Position numbers and translations under genes: made by a program. 64,000 bases of DNA from contig NZ_AP022561.1 in NCBI RefSeq assembly GCF_010726245.1, positions 3,534,001-3,598,000 on the forward strand, given 5' to 3'. The notes under the pieces are model-generated. The model did no database searches. It worked only from the letters and a program-made list of their open reading frames with translations, and was not told where the DNA came from. Origin of the DNA: Mycolicibacterium aichiense (GTDB lineage Bacteria > Actinomycetota > Actinomycetes > Mycobacteriales > Mycobacteriaceae). This document shows positions 1-9,210 of this stretch, one piece after another. Numbering within the stretch: position 1 is the stretch's first letter; each line of letters opens with the position of its first letter.

Positions 1-386
1 GGGCGGCGCTGCCGAAGCTGCTGGAGGTCGGCGGCAACATCGTCAATGTCGCCTCGATCGCCGGCATCGAGGGCGAGGTGTATTCGGCGGCGTACTGCGC
101 GGCCAAGCACGGGCTGGTCGGAATGACGAAGGCGTTGGCGATCGAATACACCAAGGAACAGCTCCGGGTGAATGTCATCTGCCCGGGTGGCATGCTCACC
201 CCGCAGGTGACCGAGTTCAAGACCCCCGAGGACGCCGACTGGGATCTGATCATGCGGATCGCCGCGCCCCGCGGGATGATGGCGCCCGCCGATGTGGCGA
301 AGGTGATCGCTTTCCTGGCGAGCGACGACGCGACGACGATTCACGGCGCGGTCTACAACGTCGACAACGGTAAGACGGCGGGTTAA
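1..386 (+). CDS. SDR family oxidoreductase, 3' part
   Basis: This is the C-terminal part of a short-chain dehydrogenase/reductase; the start lies before the window and reading frame 3 is open from the first base. Visible SDR features are the catalytic serine strand (NVASIAG) followed by the YxxxK motif in AAYCAAKHG, and the usual C-terminal end with a Gly-rich VDNGKTAG tail that closes the active site. The family are cytosolic NAD(P)H-dependent oxidoreductases. The substrate cannot be told from this fragment. The stop codon overlaps the convergent SRPBCC gene by four bases. Confidence 0.9.
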   Translation, partial: AALPKLLEVGGNIVNVASIAGIEGEVYSAAYCAAKHGLVGMTKALAIEYTKEQLRVNVICPGGMLTPQVTEFKTPEDADWDLIMRIAAPRGMMAPADVAKVIAFLASDDATTIHGAVYNVDNGKTAG

Positions 387-838
387 ACCCTCTGCTCGAA
401 GTGCCGGCGAATACCGGCCAGCATCTCGGTGTGCGCGTCGACCGCCTGCCGCACCGTGATGCCGAGCAGCGGCCAGGGCGCGGTGAACCGGATTCGTTCG
501 GTCAGCCGGGTTCCGGTGGGTATCGGATCGAAGGAGACCACCGAGTCCAGCCGAACGGCCGGGAACTGGCGGGCCTCGGTGCGAACCGGACCGGACGTGG
601 GCACCTCGAGGCGCGCGGTGTACGTGATCGGAAGGGTCGCGATCCCCAGCGGGATGCGGTCACGAACCCGATAGATGTGGACGTAGCCGTCGTCGGTGGC
701 GGTGTGCGACAGCGTGTCGACCGACACCACCAGCGGGTGCACGTCCTTGATGTTGTTCAGATCGACGTAATGGGCTCGCACCGCGTCGGGCGCGCCGGGC
801 ACGTCTTGAGCGACAACCCGGTCGACGGGACCTGCCAT
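383..838 (-). CDS. SRPBCC (polyketide cyclase/START-like) protein
   Basis: A 151-residue protein with the length and pattern of the SRPBCC helix-grip fold: N-terminal beta strand, a short helical part (AVRAHYVDLNNIKDVHP), then a run of antiparallel strands ending in a long C-terminal helix (AVDAHTEMLAGIRRHFEQ). Such proteins bind hydrophobic ligands or act as cyclases or aromatases. No catalytic residue can be assigned here. It starts 10 bp after the end of the DUF732 gene on the same strand, so the two may share a transcript. The ATG at 838 is the only sensible start. Confidence 0.75.
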   Translation of the reverse strand: MAGPVDRVVAQDVPGAPDAVRAHYVDLNNIKDVHPLVVSVDTLSHTATDDGYVHIYRVRDRIPLGIATLPITYTARLEVPTSGPVRTEARQFPAVRLDSVVSFDPIPTGTRLTERIRFTAPWPLLGITVRQAVDAHTEMLAGIRRHFEQRV

Positions 839-848
839 CGCCCGGCTG

Positions 849-1187
849 CTAGCCCGCGGAAGCCCTCTGCAGAACGCCGACCTGGTCCGGGCAATAGGTG
901 CCGATCGCAGCGCCGAGGAACTGCAGAGCCTGGCCCTGGTTGGTACCGAGCGGGAGGTTGGTCACCAGGAACTTCGCCGAGGCGTAGGCGTCCTTGTCCA
1001 GGCCGGTGGCCAAACGCTTGCAGGTGATCTTGCCGATCCAGGCGTTGTAGTCACGAGGCCCGTAGATCCCGAAGGTGTGCAGCTGATTGGCGAAATCGGT
1101 GTCGGGGTCGGCGTGCGACGGCGCGGCCAGGACGATCGGCGCCGCGACGGCCGCAACAGCGGCCATGGCAAGCCTCGTAACGTTCAT
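849..1187 (-). CDS. DUF732 family secreted protein
   Basis: A small exported protein of 112 residues. The N-terminus is a typical Sec signal peptide (basic MNVTR, Ala/Val-rich core, cleavage near PSHADPD). The mature part matches the DUF732 pattern: a short helical domain with two cysteines (in ITCKRL and GTYCPD) likely forming a disulfide. The open frame extends upstream to 1238, but the extra residues would precede the signal peptide, so the ATG at 1187 is preferred. DUF732 proteins are abundant in mycobacteria and have no settled function. Confidence 0.8.
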   Translation of the reverse strand: MNVTRLAMAAVAAVAAPIVLAAPSHADPDTDFANQLHTFGIYGPRDYNAWIGKITCKRLATGLDKDAYASAKFLVTNLPLGTNQGQALQFLGAAIGTYCPDQVGVLQRASAG

Positions 1188-1523
1188 GGCCAGGATTGTA
1201 GGACAGCTAACCAGTGCCGCAAGAGCCATACCGCACAATTGACCGCGTGACGCTGAAATTCAGCCTCGGCGAGTGTGACCACAGCCGTCCTCGGCCGACG
1301 GTGTGACCTCGGGCACGGACGCCGAGGGAGAATCGGTTGGCGCCGCTACCGGGGGGTATTGTCCGATCAATTAAGTGAGCTAATCTCTTACGTTAAGTCA
1401 GCTAAGCTGTCGCGACATACAGGAAAACGGGGTTGAGATGGGACGGACGGCCGCGCTCACGAACGGCGCCGAAGGAGTCACCGCGCCGGCCGTGCCGGCG
1501 TCGTAGTCTCGTCGGGGAATCCT
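1188..1523. other. Intergenic region upstream of mmpS-mmpL
   Basis: No convincing gene is present in this 336-bp divergent region. It holds the direct repeats at 1371-1405 and a 22-codon open frame at 1438-1506 (ATG to TAG, starting MGRTAALTN) that could be a leader peptide but has no strong ribosome-binding site. It is more AT-rich around 1360-1410 than the genes on either side, as expected for a promoter. Confidence 0.6.
1371..1405. promoter_or_regulatory. Direct repeat operator candidate before mmpS-mmpL
   Basis: TTAAGTGAGCTAA at 1371-1383 is repeated as TTAAGTCAGCTAA at 1393-1405. The copies differ at one base of 13, and their starts are 22 bp apart, about two helical turns, so two protein molecules could bind the same face of the DNA. 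The AT-rich segment lies about 120 bp before the mmpS start. Which regulator binds is unknown. Confidence 0.5.
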
Positions 1524-1955
1524 ATGGTCAAGGCACTGAGGCGGGCGTGGATACCGCTGCTCATCGTGGTTGTGGTGGCCGTCGCCGCGTTCGGCGTTTT
1601 CCGCCTCCACGGTGTCTTCGGCAAAACAGAGCTCACCCGTCCCGGCAGCGGCCTGGCCAACGACACGAAGCCGTTCAACCCCAAGCAAGTGACCTATCAG
1701 ATCTTTGGCCCCGAAGGTGCTGTGGCAACCATCAACTACCTCGACCTGGACGCGCAACCGCAGATCGCCCGTGACATCACGCTGCCCTGGTCGTTGACGC
1801 TCACCACGACAGCCCCGGCCGCCAGCGCCAACATCGTCGCCCAGGGCGACACCGACACCATCGGGTGCCGCATCCTCGTCGATGGTGTGCTCAAGGACGA
1901 GAAGACCTCGACCGGCGTCAACGCCCAGACCTTCTGCCTGGTGAAGTCCGCATGA
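1524..1955 (+). CDS. MmpS family membrane-anchored accessory protein
   Basis: A 143-residue protein with a short cytosolic N-terminus, one transmembrane helix (residues about 9-27, [18 protein letters not shown]) and an exported beta-rich domain with two cysteines (GCRILVDG and TFCLVKSA), the usual MmpS architecture. MmpS proteins work with their cognate MmpL transporter in export of lipids or siderophores. The start ATG at 1524 has a GGGGAA ribosome-binding site. Its stop overlaps the MmpL start by four bases (ATGA), which shows translational coupling and supports a functional pair. Substrate unknown. Confidence 0.9.
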   Translation: MVKALRRAWIPLLIVVVVAVAAFGVFRLHGVFGKTELTRPGSGLANDTKPFNPKQVTYQIFGPEGAVATINYLDLDAQPQIARDITLPWSLTLTTTAPAASANIVAQGDTDTIGCRILVDGVLKDEKTSTGVNAQTFCLVKSA

Positions 1956-4840
1956 CCGACTTGCAGGCGCCGCCCAAGAAGAATCCGGCGATCCCCCGGT
2001 TCATCCGGATGTTCTCGGTGCCCATCCTGCTGTTCTGGCTCGGTCTTGTGGTCGTGCTCAACGTCGCGGTGCCGCAGCTGGAAGTGGTCAGTCAAGAGCA
2101 TTCGGTCTCGCTGGCTCCCGACGACGCCCCCTCGCTGAAGGCGATGAAGAAGGTCGGCGCGGACTTCCAGGAGTTCAAATCCAACAGCTCGGTCATGCTG
2201 CTGCTGGAGAGCGATCAGCCGCTGGGCGATGAGGCGCATCGTTACTACGCCGACCTGGTGAAGAAGCTGAGCGCTGACACCAAGCACGTTGAGCACGTTC
2301 AGGATTTCTGGGGCGATCCGCTGACCGCCGCCGGTTCCCAGAGCGCCGACGGCAAGGCCGCCTACGTCCAGCTCTATCTGGCCGGCAACCTCGGTGAGGC
2401 CATCGCCAACGAGTCGGTGGACTCGGTCCGCAAGATCGTCGACGACAATCCCCCGCCCGCCGGTCTCAAGGTGTACGTCACGGGCGGGTCGGCGCTGAGT
2501 CACGACCAGCACACGGCCGGCGACAAGAGCGTCAAGCTCATCACCGCGGTGACGATCGGCGTCATCTTCATCATGTTGCTGCTGGTGTACCGGTCGATCA
2601 CGACGGTGCTGCTGGTGCTGGTGATGGTCTTCCTTGAGCTGTCCGCGGCCCGCGGGATCATCGCGTTCCTCGGCAACGCCAACATCATGGGGCTGTCGAC
2701 CTTCGCGGTGAACCTGCTCACCACACTGGCGATCGCGGCGGCCACCGATTATGCGATCTTCCTCATCGGCCGCTATCACGAGGCCAGACTGGCCGGCGAA
2801 GACCGGGAAACCGCGTACTACACGATGTTTCACGGCACCGCGCATGTGATCCTCGGATCGGGCCTGACGATCGCAGGCGCCACACTGACACTGCACTTCA
2901 CCCGGCTGAACTACTTCAAGTCTTTGGGTTTCCCGCTGTCGATCGGCATGCTCATCGCAGTCGTCGCAGCGCTGACCATGGGACCAGCGCTGATCACGGT
3001 CGGCAGTCGCTTCGGTCTGTTCGAACCGAAGCGGAAGATGAACACCCGGATGTGGCGGCGGGTCGGCGCGGCAGTCGTGCGGTGGCCCGGGCCGATCCTC
3101 GTCGCCTCCATCGCGCTGGCACTGGTCGGGTTGGTTGCCCTGCCGTCGTACAAGACCAACTACAACGACCGCTACTACCTCCCCAACGACATTCCGGCCA
3201 ACGAGGGTTATGCGGCCGCCGACCGGCACTTCCCGCAGGCCCGGATGAATCCCGAGCTCCTGCTTCTCGAAACCGATCACGATGTCCGGAATCCGGCCGA
3301 CATGCTCGTCGTCGACCGGATCGCCAAGACGATCTTCCACATACCGGGCATCGGCCGCGTGCAGACCATCACCCGTCCCCTCGGCACCCCGATCGAGCAC
3401 ACCTCGATCCCCTTCATCATCAGCATGCAGGGCACCAACCAGACGATGAACATGTCCTACCTGCAGGACCGCATGAAGGACATGCTGAAAATGGGTGACG
3501 AGCTACAGGTCACCATCGACACCATGGAGCGCATGCTCGCGCTGACCAGGGAGATGGTCGGGATCACCCACAGCATGGTGGGCAAGACCAAGCAGATGGT
3601 GGCCGACACCAACGAGATCCGGGACAACATCTCCGATTTCGACGATTTCTTCCGGCCGATCCGCAACTACCTCTATTGGGAGCCGCACTGCTTCGACATC
3701 CCGATCTGCTGGTCGATGCGGTCGATATTCGACTCGCTCGACGGAATCGACACGCTCAGTGACGATCTCGGGGCACTCGTGGTCGACATGGACAGGCTCG
3801 ACGTCCTGATGCCCAAGATGCTCGAGGTCATGCCGCCGATGATCGCGACCATGAAGAACATGAAGACCACCATGCTGACCATGCAGTCGACGATGGGTGG
3901 GCTGCAGGATCAGATGGACGCGATGCAGCAGAACGCCACCGCGCTGGGACAGGCCTACGACGCGTCGAAGAACGACGACTCGTTCTATCTGCCGCCCGAG
4001 GTGTTCGACAACCCCGAATTCAAGCGCGGCCTGAAGATGTTCGTCTCGCCGGACGGAAAAGCGGTGCGGTTCATCATCTCTCACGAGGGAGACCCCGCGA
4101 CGCCGGAAGGCATCTCGCACATCGACAAGATCAAGAACGCCGCATTCGAGGCGATCAAGGGCACCCCGCTGGAGGGCTCGAGGGTCTATCTCGGTGGTAC
4201 CGCCTCGACCTATAAGGACATGCAGCACGGGGCCAACTACGACCTGCTGATCGCCGGGATCGCGGCGCTGGGCCTGATTTTCATCATCATGCTGATTCTC
4301 ACGCGAAGCGTGGTCGCGGCCGCCGTGATCGTCGGGACGGTCGTGCTGTCGCTGGGTGCGTCGTTCGGTCTGTCGGTGTTGATCTGGCAGCACATCATTG
4401 GGTTGCCGCTGCACTGGATGGTCATCGCGATGGCGGTCATCATCCTGCTGGCGGTCGGTTCGGACTACAACCTGCTTCTGGTGGCCCGTTTCAAGGAAGA
4501 AATCCACGCCGGTCTCAACACCGGCATCATCCGGGCGATGGCAGGCAGTGGGTCAGTGGTGACCTCAGCCGGATTGGTGTTCGCGGCCACGATGGCCTCG
4601 ATGGCGATCAGTGATCTGCGGGTGGCCGGCCAGGTGGGAACGACGATCGCGCTGGGCCTGCTGTTCGACACGCTCGTTGTTCGGTCGTTCATGACGCCGT
4701 CCATCGCGGCCCTGCTGGGCCGGTGGTTCTGGTGGCCGCAGCGAGTGCGTCAGCGCCCGGTGGCACAGCCGTGGCCGACGCCGGCCGAGGCAGCCGAACG
4801 GCGATCGGTGGACGCGAATGCCGGTGGCGGCTCCGCCTGA
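1952..4840 (+). CDS. MmpL family RND transporter
   Basis: A 962-residue RND-superfamily transporter with two membrane halves. Each half carries the MmpL proton-relay Asp-Tyr pair: D266-Y267 in [11 protein letters not shown] and D838-Y839 in [11 protein letters not shown]. Between them is an extended exported domain with a Met-rich helical stretch around residues 490-680, as in the MmpL4/MmpL5 type. Such proteins export lipids, glycolipids or mycobactin-type siderophores using the proton gradient. The start is the ATG at 1952, which overlaps the mmpS stop; an open frame further upstream is not used because it runs through mmpS. The operon arrangement strongly implies an MmpS-MmpL complex. Confidence 0.93.
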   Translation: MTDLQAPPKKNPAIPRFIRMFSVPILLFWLGLVVVLNVAVPQLEVVSQEHSVSLAPDDAPSLKAMKKVGADFQEFKSNSSVMLLLESDQPLGDEAHRYYADLVKKLSADTKHVEHVQDFWGDPLTAAGSQSADGKAAYVQLYLAGNLGEAIANESVDSVRKIVDDNPPPAGLKVYVTGGSALSHDQHTAGDKSVKLITAVTIGVIFIMLLLVYRSITTVLLVLVMVFLELSAARGIIAFLGNANIMGLSTFAVNLLTTLAIAAATDYAIFLIGRYHEARLAGEDRETAYYTMFHGTAHVILGSGLTIAGATLTLHFTRLNYFKSLGFPLSIGMLIAVVAALTMGPALITVGSRFGLFEPKRKMNTRMWRRVGAAVVRWPGPILVASIALALVGLVALPSYKTNYNDRYYLPNDIPANEGYAAADRHFPQARMNPELLLLETDHDVRNPADMLVVDRIAKTIFHIPGIGRVQTITRPLGTPIEHTSIPFIISMQGTNQTMNMSYLQDRMKDMLKMGDELQVTIDTMERMLALTREMVGITHSMVGKTKQMVADTNEIRDNISDFDDFFRPIRNYLYWEPHCFDIPICWSMRSIFDSLDGIDTLSDDLGALVVDMDRLDVLMPKMLEVMPPMIATMKNMKTTMLTMQSTMGGLQDQMDAMQQNATALGQAYDASKNDDSFYLPPEVFDNPEFKRGLKMFVSPDGKAVRFIISHEGDPATPEGISHIDKIKNAAFEAIKGTPLEGSRVYLGGTASTYKDMQHGANYDLLIAGIAALGLIFIIMLILTRSVVAAAVIVGTVVLSLGASFGLSVLIWQHIIGLPLHWMVIAMAVIILLAVGSDYNLLLVARFKEEIHAGLNTGIIRAMAGSGSVVTSAGLVFAATMASMAISDLRVAGQVGTTIALGLLFDTLVVRSFMTPSIAALLGRWFWWPQRVRQRPVAQPWPTPAEAAERRSVDANAGGGSA

Positions 4841-4982
4841 TCAGCGCACCGTTCCGAGCTGTTGAGTCGTCGGCTGTTCGGTACCTGTTCAACCGCCGTT
4901 CGCACAGTGGCAAGTCCGGCCATGACTTTGCTGTCATCCTTGACGGCAGCCCTGTAGGCCGGCTGTCGATGGAAGGACTTTG

Positions 4983-5270
4983 ATGTCGCTCGAACTGCGC
5001 TGCGTCGCGACGCTGCTGATTGGTGTCGGTACGTCGATTGTGCTGGCCCCGTTGGCCGTTGCCGATCCCCCGAGCATCCCGGAACCGGGATCGGAGTCGG
5101 CCGCCGCCACCATCCGTGACCTCGACGCCGCGGGCTATGACGTGCAGCTGCAGTACGAGAACGGCGCACCGCTGTCCCCACTGTCGCAATGCACAGTGAC
5201 CGACATCAACACCACCGGGTCGGCGGGCAGCCAAGGCCTCGCCTACGTCACCATCAACTGCCCCAAGTAG
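4983..5270 (+). CDS. Small secreted protein of unknown function
   Basis: A 95-residue exported protein. The N-terminus is a signal peptide (SLELRCVATLLIGVGTSIVL, cleavage near AVADPP). The mature part is about 70 residues with two cysteines (SQCTVT and INCPK) likely to form a disulfide, and resembles small mycobacterial exported proteins with a VQLQY...V.D.N pattern. The ATG at 4983 follows a GGAAGGA ribosome-binding site at 4971; a TTG one codon earlier is possible. It lies 142 bp behind the mmpL gene and may be transcribed separately. No function is claimed. Confidence 0.75.
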   Translation: MSLELRCVATLLIGVGTSIVLAPLAVADPPSIPEPGSESAAATIRDLDAAGYDVQLQYENGAPLSPLSQCTVTDINTTGSAGSQGLAYVTINCPK

Positions 5271-5272
5271 CT

Positions 5273-6397
5273 TCAGCGCGCTTGCTGCAGCACGGTGACG
5301 GTCTCCAATTCCTCGACTGCCGTCACCGCTCGCCGTAGACCCTCCAGGGCAACACCTTCGGACTGCATGCCACCGAGGCCCGCGGTGGCCAGCGCCGAAA
5401 GATACGGGTGCACAACGGCTTGCCGGTATCGCGTCCACAGTTCGGCACTGTCGAATCTCGGGCCGCCCCGGCCCGCGAGTGCATTCCGATACGCATCGAG
5501 CAGGTCGCGCTCCACAGTTCCGCGGTCGAGGACGGGCGTGCCCAGCACGATCGCGTAGGCGAGGTCGCGCGACGGATGACCGCGGCGGACCACTTGCCAG
5601 TCCAGCAACCCGGCCTGTCCGTTGCGGAAGAACGTGTTTCCGGGATGGGAATCGCCGTGCAACACGGTGTGCCGACCGCGGTCGATCAGCTCGACGACGG
5701 CGGGAAAGTTCTCCCAGATGTAACGCCCGGCATCTACGGGTATCGTCGTCGCGCCGGCCAACCGGCGCGCGGATGCGCGCATCACCGTGGGCGTGATGAC
5801 ATTGGCCGGGTCATCCGACGGGGCAATCAGCCAGCCGAATTGGCCGCTGCCATCCCGCTTGTGCGGTAACCGGTCCCAGAACGTCGCGTGCAGTCCGGCG
5901 AGAGCTTCGACGACTTGCGCCATCTGGTCGGTGGACAGCGGGTGCAGGGTATCGGGGAACTCGCACGGCGTGCGGGACATGTCCTCCAGCACGATCACGT
6001 ACCGGCCCGTCAGGGCGTCGAATGCCGAGCCGTAGGACCGGGGAATCCCCGATCCGAGTTCGGGTGCCAATTCGCGGTAGAACCGGGCCTCGGTCTCCCC
6101 GAGTCCAGCCAACTCCCCCAGCATTCGGATTCCGGCGGTGGCGGCGGTCATCTTCACGAACACCGATGACGGCACGTCAACGCCGGTGAGGCCGAGGCGG
6201 GCACGGCTCGACGTGCCCGCCGCGTCGTCGAGAACGGCTACCGAGTCGACAGGTCGGCCGATGATCTCGGACAACACCGTTGGCGTCAGGTCGGCGATCC
6301 GGCGCGGAAACGACCGCGTGCCGCCGAGGACGGAGTCAAGGGCAAGACGCCGCACACCGCGGCCGAGATGGACGCCGAAGCGTGCAACAGAACGCAC
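5273..6397 (-). CDS. Phosphotransferase (APH / ecdysteroid-kinase-like) family protein
   Basis: A 374-residue protein of the aminoglycoside phosphotransferase-like kinase fold. The catalytic loop is HGDSHPGN (residues 247-254) and the metal-binding motif is LLDWQ (264-268), where the Asp replaces DFG/DFE. The N-lobe lysine is probably in FVKMTA (about 82). The family phosphorylates small hydroxylated molecules; in actinobacteria many members are uncharacterised and it need not give antibiotic resistance. The GTG start at 6397 is preceded six bases away by TATGGT, a good -10 element, so translation may be leaderless. It is divergent from the SRPBCC gene at 6489 over the palindrome at 6425-6461. 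Confidence 0.8.
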   Translation of the reverse strand: MRSVARFGVHLGRGVRRLALDSVLGGTRSFPRRIADLTPTVLSEIIGRPVDSVAVLDDAAGTSSRARLGLTGVDVPSSVFVKMTAATAGIRMLGELAGLGETEARFYRELAPELGSGIPRSYGSAFDALTGRYVIVLEDMSRTPCEFPDTLHPLSTDQMAQVVEALAGLHATFWDRLPHKRDGSGQFGWLIAPSDDPANVITPTVMRASARRLAGATTIPVDAGRYIWENFPAVVELIDRGRHTVLHGDSHPGNTFFRNGQAGLLDWQVVRRGHPSRDLAYAIVLGTPVLDRGTVERDLLDAYRNALAGRGGPRFDSAELWTRYRQAVVHPYLSALATAGLGGMQSEGVALEGLRRAVTAVEELETVTVLQQAR

Positions 6398-6424
6398 CGG
6401 TGGACCATACCCCCGCCGCGCCGC

Positions 6425-6461
6425 GCGCAGTTACACATTCGAGAGAAAGTGTAAACTGCGC
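6425..6461. promoter_or_regulatory. Inverted-repeat operator in a divergent promoter
   Basis: GCGCAGTTACAC (6425-6436) faces GTGTAAACTGCGC (6449-6461): the arms match over 12 bases with one extra base on the right arm, around a 12-base centre. It sits between the divergent kinase-like gene (start 6397) and the SRPBCC gene (start 6489) and overlaps the expected -35 zone of the former. The size and symmetry fit a TetR- or GntR-type dimer site. The regulator is not encoded next to it. Confidence 0.55.
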
Positions 6462-6488
6462 GGACAGCCGACATGAAAGGCAACGCAA

Positions 6489-6962
6489 TTGGGCATCGTG
6501 ACCACCAGCTCGGAGACGGCGTTCAGCCAATCACCGGAGACGATCTACGACTTCGTCACCAATCCCGCCAACTGGACCAGGACTTACCCCGGCAGCAACT
6601 ACGTGGGCAAGCTGGACAAGCTGCCGCTGACTGTTGGCGATACATGGGAAGAGGGCGGCCCCGACGGGGACCGGATCTTCACGTGGCACTTGGCGATCGC
6701 CGTGCGACCCAAGCTATGGGTGTTCACGTCGGTGGGCCGACTGGGCCACGATCGGGACGGCAGCGGCGGAATGGAAGGGCGCATCACCGTCCAGTACCAC
6801 TTCACCACGCCAGGAGCGGACATCACGTTGTTCACTCGCACGATGACCATCGAGGCGCCCAAGGACAAACCGATGCCCGACGGCTTCTTCCGAATCGTCA
6901 ACCCGGCCAATATCGACCGGTATCACGCCGCAATCGCGCGGGAGCTCAGCCAATCCCGTTGA
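6489..6962 (+). CDS. SRPBCC family protein
   Basis: A 157-residue SRPBCC (START-like) protein. The N-terminal ETAFSQSPETIYDFVTNPANW is the classic first strand and helix of the family, followed by beta strands with WEEGG, and a long C-terminal helix (IDRYHAAIARELSQS). It probably binds a hydrophobic ligand in the cytosol. The TTG at 6489 is preferred because AAAGG lies 8 bases upstream; the GTG at 6498 is the alternative. It is divergent from the kinase-like gene, and its 3' end overlaps the lipoprotein gene on the other strand by 17 bp. Confidence 0.75.
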   Translation: MGIVTTSSETAFSQSPETIYDFVTNPANWTRTYPGSNYVGKLDKLPLTVGDTWEEGGPDGDRIFTWHLAIAVRPKLWVFTSVGRLGHDRDGSGGMEGRITVQYHFTTPGADITLFTRTMTIEAPKDKPMPDGFFRIVNPANIDRYHAAIARELSQSR

Positions 6963-7221
6963 GGCCGTGGTGGTGATTGCCACCCGACTCGGTGGGGGCC
7001 GGCGGAGCGATCACCGTCGGGCTGAACTTGTTGGGGTTCGAGGGGTTGAGCCCCTTCTCGGTGGGTGTCGCCGACGGGCTCGGTGACGTCGTGGTCGAGA
7101 CCGAAGGCGACGGGGCCGGGTTCTCGTTCTTGCTGCAGGACGCGACAAACGACGCCATGGCGACGAGTGCGGCACCACCGATGACCGCAGCGATACGGGC
7201 GGAAACAGAGGGCGAATTCAT
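6946..7221 (-). CDS. Small lipoprotein, Ser/Thr/Pro-rich
   Basis: A 91-residue predicted lipoprotein: signal peptide with lipobox VASC (lipidated Cys29), then a Ser/Thr/Pro-rich linker and a short tail ending GGNHHHGLNGIG. There is no room for a folded catalytic domain, so it may be a short cell-envelope-anchored peptide. An AAAGGA ribosome-binding site precedes the ATG. The His run near the C-terminus could bind metal, but this is speculation. The gene ends tail-to-tail with the SRPBCC gene. Confidence 0.75.
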   Translation of the reverse strand: MNSPSVSARIAAVIGGAALVAMASFVASCSKNENPAPSPSVSTTTSPSPSATPTEKGLNPSNPNKFSPTVIAPPAPTESGGNHHHGLNGIG

Positions 7222-7541
7222 GGGAATCCTTTACCGAAAGCGGCGATCTCGCCCTCGCCGGGGGCCTTAGATAGGCCTGAATGCCTGTTCAAGCGGAGAT
7301 CTTGCCACGGAGCACGGGAATTGGCAAACATTCGTGCCGAGGTGATGTTTCCTCGTGGCCCGGCGATGCCGTCCGGCGGGTTCGCCGGGGTGTCGACCCG
7401 CAGACCGTGATCACCAAAGCCGGGCGGCTTCTCGTCATCGCATGCGTAGTGAATTTGTTTGCAGACTTGTGACTCCGAGTCGGCCACGGAGTTTGCCAGG
7501 TGCGGTACCGTCTTCTCAGCGTTTTCTAAGGGGAAGCAGTG
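7222..7541. other. Intergenic divergent region, no gene seen
   Basis: This 320-bp stretch separates the lipoprotein gene from the DUF4185 gene. An antisense open frame across it has no recognisable protein features or codon pattern and is not called. The region should contain the promoters of both neighbours; I see the AAGGGGAAG ribosome-binding site at 7528-7536 but no clear operator. Confidence 0.5.
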
Positions 7542-9200
7542 ATGGGTTCGACGAATCATGCCTCGGCGTACGTGGGCCGCATCGGCGGCCTGGCAGTGGG
7601 ATTGGGTGTCGGGGTGGCGATCCTCGCCGGCGCCGGCGCGGCGTGGGCGGAGGGGTCCGGCTCGGGCGACTCGGGCTCATCGTCGTCGTCGCACAGCTCG
7701 TCCAGCACTGGTTCATCCGGCACCGGCTCGTCCGGACCGTCGAAGCCCAAGGCCACCGCATCATCGGCTCGCACCTCGAACAAGCTGACCGCGCGCGGCG
7801 CCACCAAGGCGCCCGAGGCTGCCGCGACACCCAAGGCCGGCGCGGTCAGGGCCGCGGCGAAGCCGACCGCGCCGAAGGTCGTCACCGCGCTGCTGTCCAC
7901 CGTCGGCGTGACGACCGATACCACGGGCGTGGCAACCTCCAAACGCGAGGCAGCCGCCAGCGCGGCGGCGGCCGCTGCGGCCACAGCACCCACCGTCATC
8001 CCGTCGTATCCGGTCGGCTGGGTGACCGGTCAGGCGAACAACGCCTACCCCGGCATCGGATGGCCGCAGACGAACAACACCAAGGGCTTCGGGATCTACG
8101 GCACCGACCTCGGCATCATGTGGGAGAACGGGCTGACCGGCAACATCCAGCTGGCGTTCGGTGACACCTTCAGCGCGCCGGGCATGACCGGCGACTGGCG
8201 GTCGAATGTTTTGTTGCTCAGCCAGGACAAGAACCTGACCAACGGCCTGACGCTGCTGCAGACCGGCTACGCCTACCAGTTCATCCCCCGCAATTCCGGC
8301 GTGCTGTTCCCGTTCCTGGGTTCCGAGGTGACGGTCATCCCGACGTCGGCCATCTCGGTGAACAACGAGCAGTACGTCAACTACATGTCGGTCAAGTCGT
8401 GGGACACCCCGGGACGCTGGACCACGAACTACTCGGCCATCTCGATGTACGACCCAGCCACCGACAAGTGGGTGCTGCAGCGGTCGACCATCCGCTCGGC
8501 GAGCTGGTTCGGCTCGACGAAGCCCTACGTCCCCGGCAACCAGAACTTCCAGCAGGCGGCGTATGTCCTGCAGCCCGCCGATCAGGTCGCCGAGGGCGAC
8601 ACCCAGTACCTCTACGCGTTCGGCACCCCGTCCGGGCGCGCAGGTTCGGCCTACCTGTCGCGGGTCGCCGTCGACGACGTGAACAACCTGGCCAAGTACC
8701 AGTACTGGAACGGGACCACGAACACCTGGGTGACGGGCAAGCCCGTCGCGGCCACGCCGATCATCGGCGATTCCACCCATTCCGCGGGGCTTTTCGGACC
8801 CGTCATCGACTGGGCGAACAACCCGAACGTGCTGGGCGGCATGCTCGGTGGCCTGTTCGGCGCCAAGACCGGCGGCAACGTCAGCGAGATGTCGGTCCAG
8901 TACAACGAGTACCTGGGCAAGTACGTGATGATGTACGGCGACGGCAACAACAACGTCAAGATGCGCTACGCCGACTCTCCCGAGGACGCCTGGTCGGCAC
9001 CGATCACGGTGGCGACGTCCGCGACGTACCCGGGGCTGTACGCGCCGATGATCCATCCGTGGTCGGGCACCGGAAAGCTGGTCGACAGCAACGGAAATCC
9101 GGACGACAGCACGCTGTATTGGAATATGTCGCTCTGGGGCAACTACAACGTCGTGCTGATGAAGACCGACCTGTCGTCGCTGAAGGCCTCGCTGGCCTAG
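7542..9200 (+). CDS. Secreted DUF4185 (GH183-like) protein
   Basis: A 552-residue exported protein. Residues 1-37 are a signal peptide ending AAWAEG; residues about 38-150 are a Ser/Gly- then Ala/Thr/Lys-rich low-complexity linker; the remainder is a DUF4185 domain starting at GWVTGQANNAYPG with the repeated Trp/Asp-rich strand pattern of a five-bladed propeller (FGDTFS, WDTPGRW, YGDGNNN, MYDPAT). DUF4185 proteins have been reported as family GH183 endo-D-arabinanases acting on mycobacterial arabinan, so this may remodel arabinogalactan or lipoarabinomannan. The ATG at 7542 or the GTG at 7539 could start; both follow an AAGGGG site. A UUCG-loop hairpin follows the stop. Confidence 0.8.
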   Translation: MGSTNHASAYVGRIGGLAVGLGVGVAILAGAGAAWAEGSGSGDSGSSSSSHSSSSTGSSGTGSSGPSKPKATASSARTSNKLTARGATKAPEAAATPKAGAVRAAAKPTAPKVVTALLSTVGVTTDTTGVATSKREAAASAAAAAAATAPTVIPSYPVGWVTGQANNAYPGIGWPQTNNTKGFGIYGTDLGIMWENGLTGNIQLAFGDTFSAPGMTGDWRSNVLLLSQDKNLTNGLTLLQTGYAYQFIPRNSGVLFPFLGSEVTVIPTSAISVNNEQYVNYMSVKSWDTPGRWTTNYSAISMYDPATDKWVLQRSTIRSASWFGSTKPYVPGNQNFQQAAYVLQPADQVAEGDTQYLYAFGTPSGRAGSAYLSRVAVDDVNNLAKYQYWNGTTNTWVTGKPVAATPIIGDSTHSAGLFGPVIDWANNPNVLGGMLGGLFGAKTGGNVSEMSVQYNEYLGKYVMMYGDGNNNVKMRYADSPEDAWSAPITVATSATYPGLYAPMIHPWSGTGKLVDSNGNPDDSTLYWNMSLWGNYNVVLMKTDLSSLKASLA

Positions 9201-9210
9201 GTACACCGAC

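Noticed and set aside
1736..3400. Long open frame of over 550 codons antisense to the mmpL gene
   Set aside because: It is a shadow frame in high-GC DNA, rich in Arg/His/Gln/Asp with no domain, while the sense frame encodes a clear MmpL protein. The same applies to long antisense frames at 3503-4507, 28321-29832 and others.
5273..6397. Aminoglycoside resistance gene
   Set aside because: The kinase-like motifs are general to the APH-like fold and this is a divergent, probably metabolic member; there is no context for resistance.
7218..7559. 113-codon minus-strand frame between the lipoprotein and DUF4185 genes
   Set aside because: It has no recognisable domain, starts inside the DUF4185 gene and covers the divergent promoter region.
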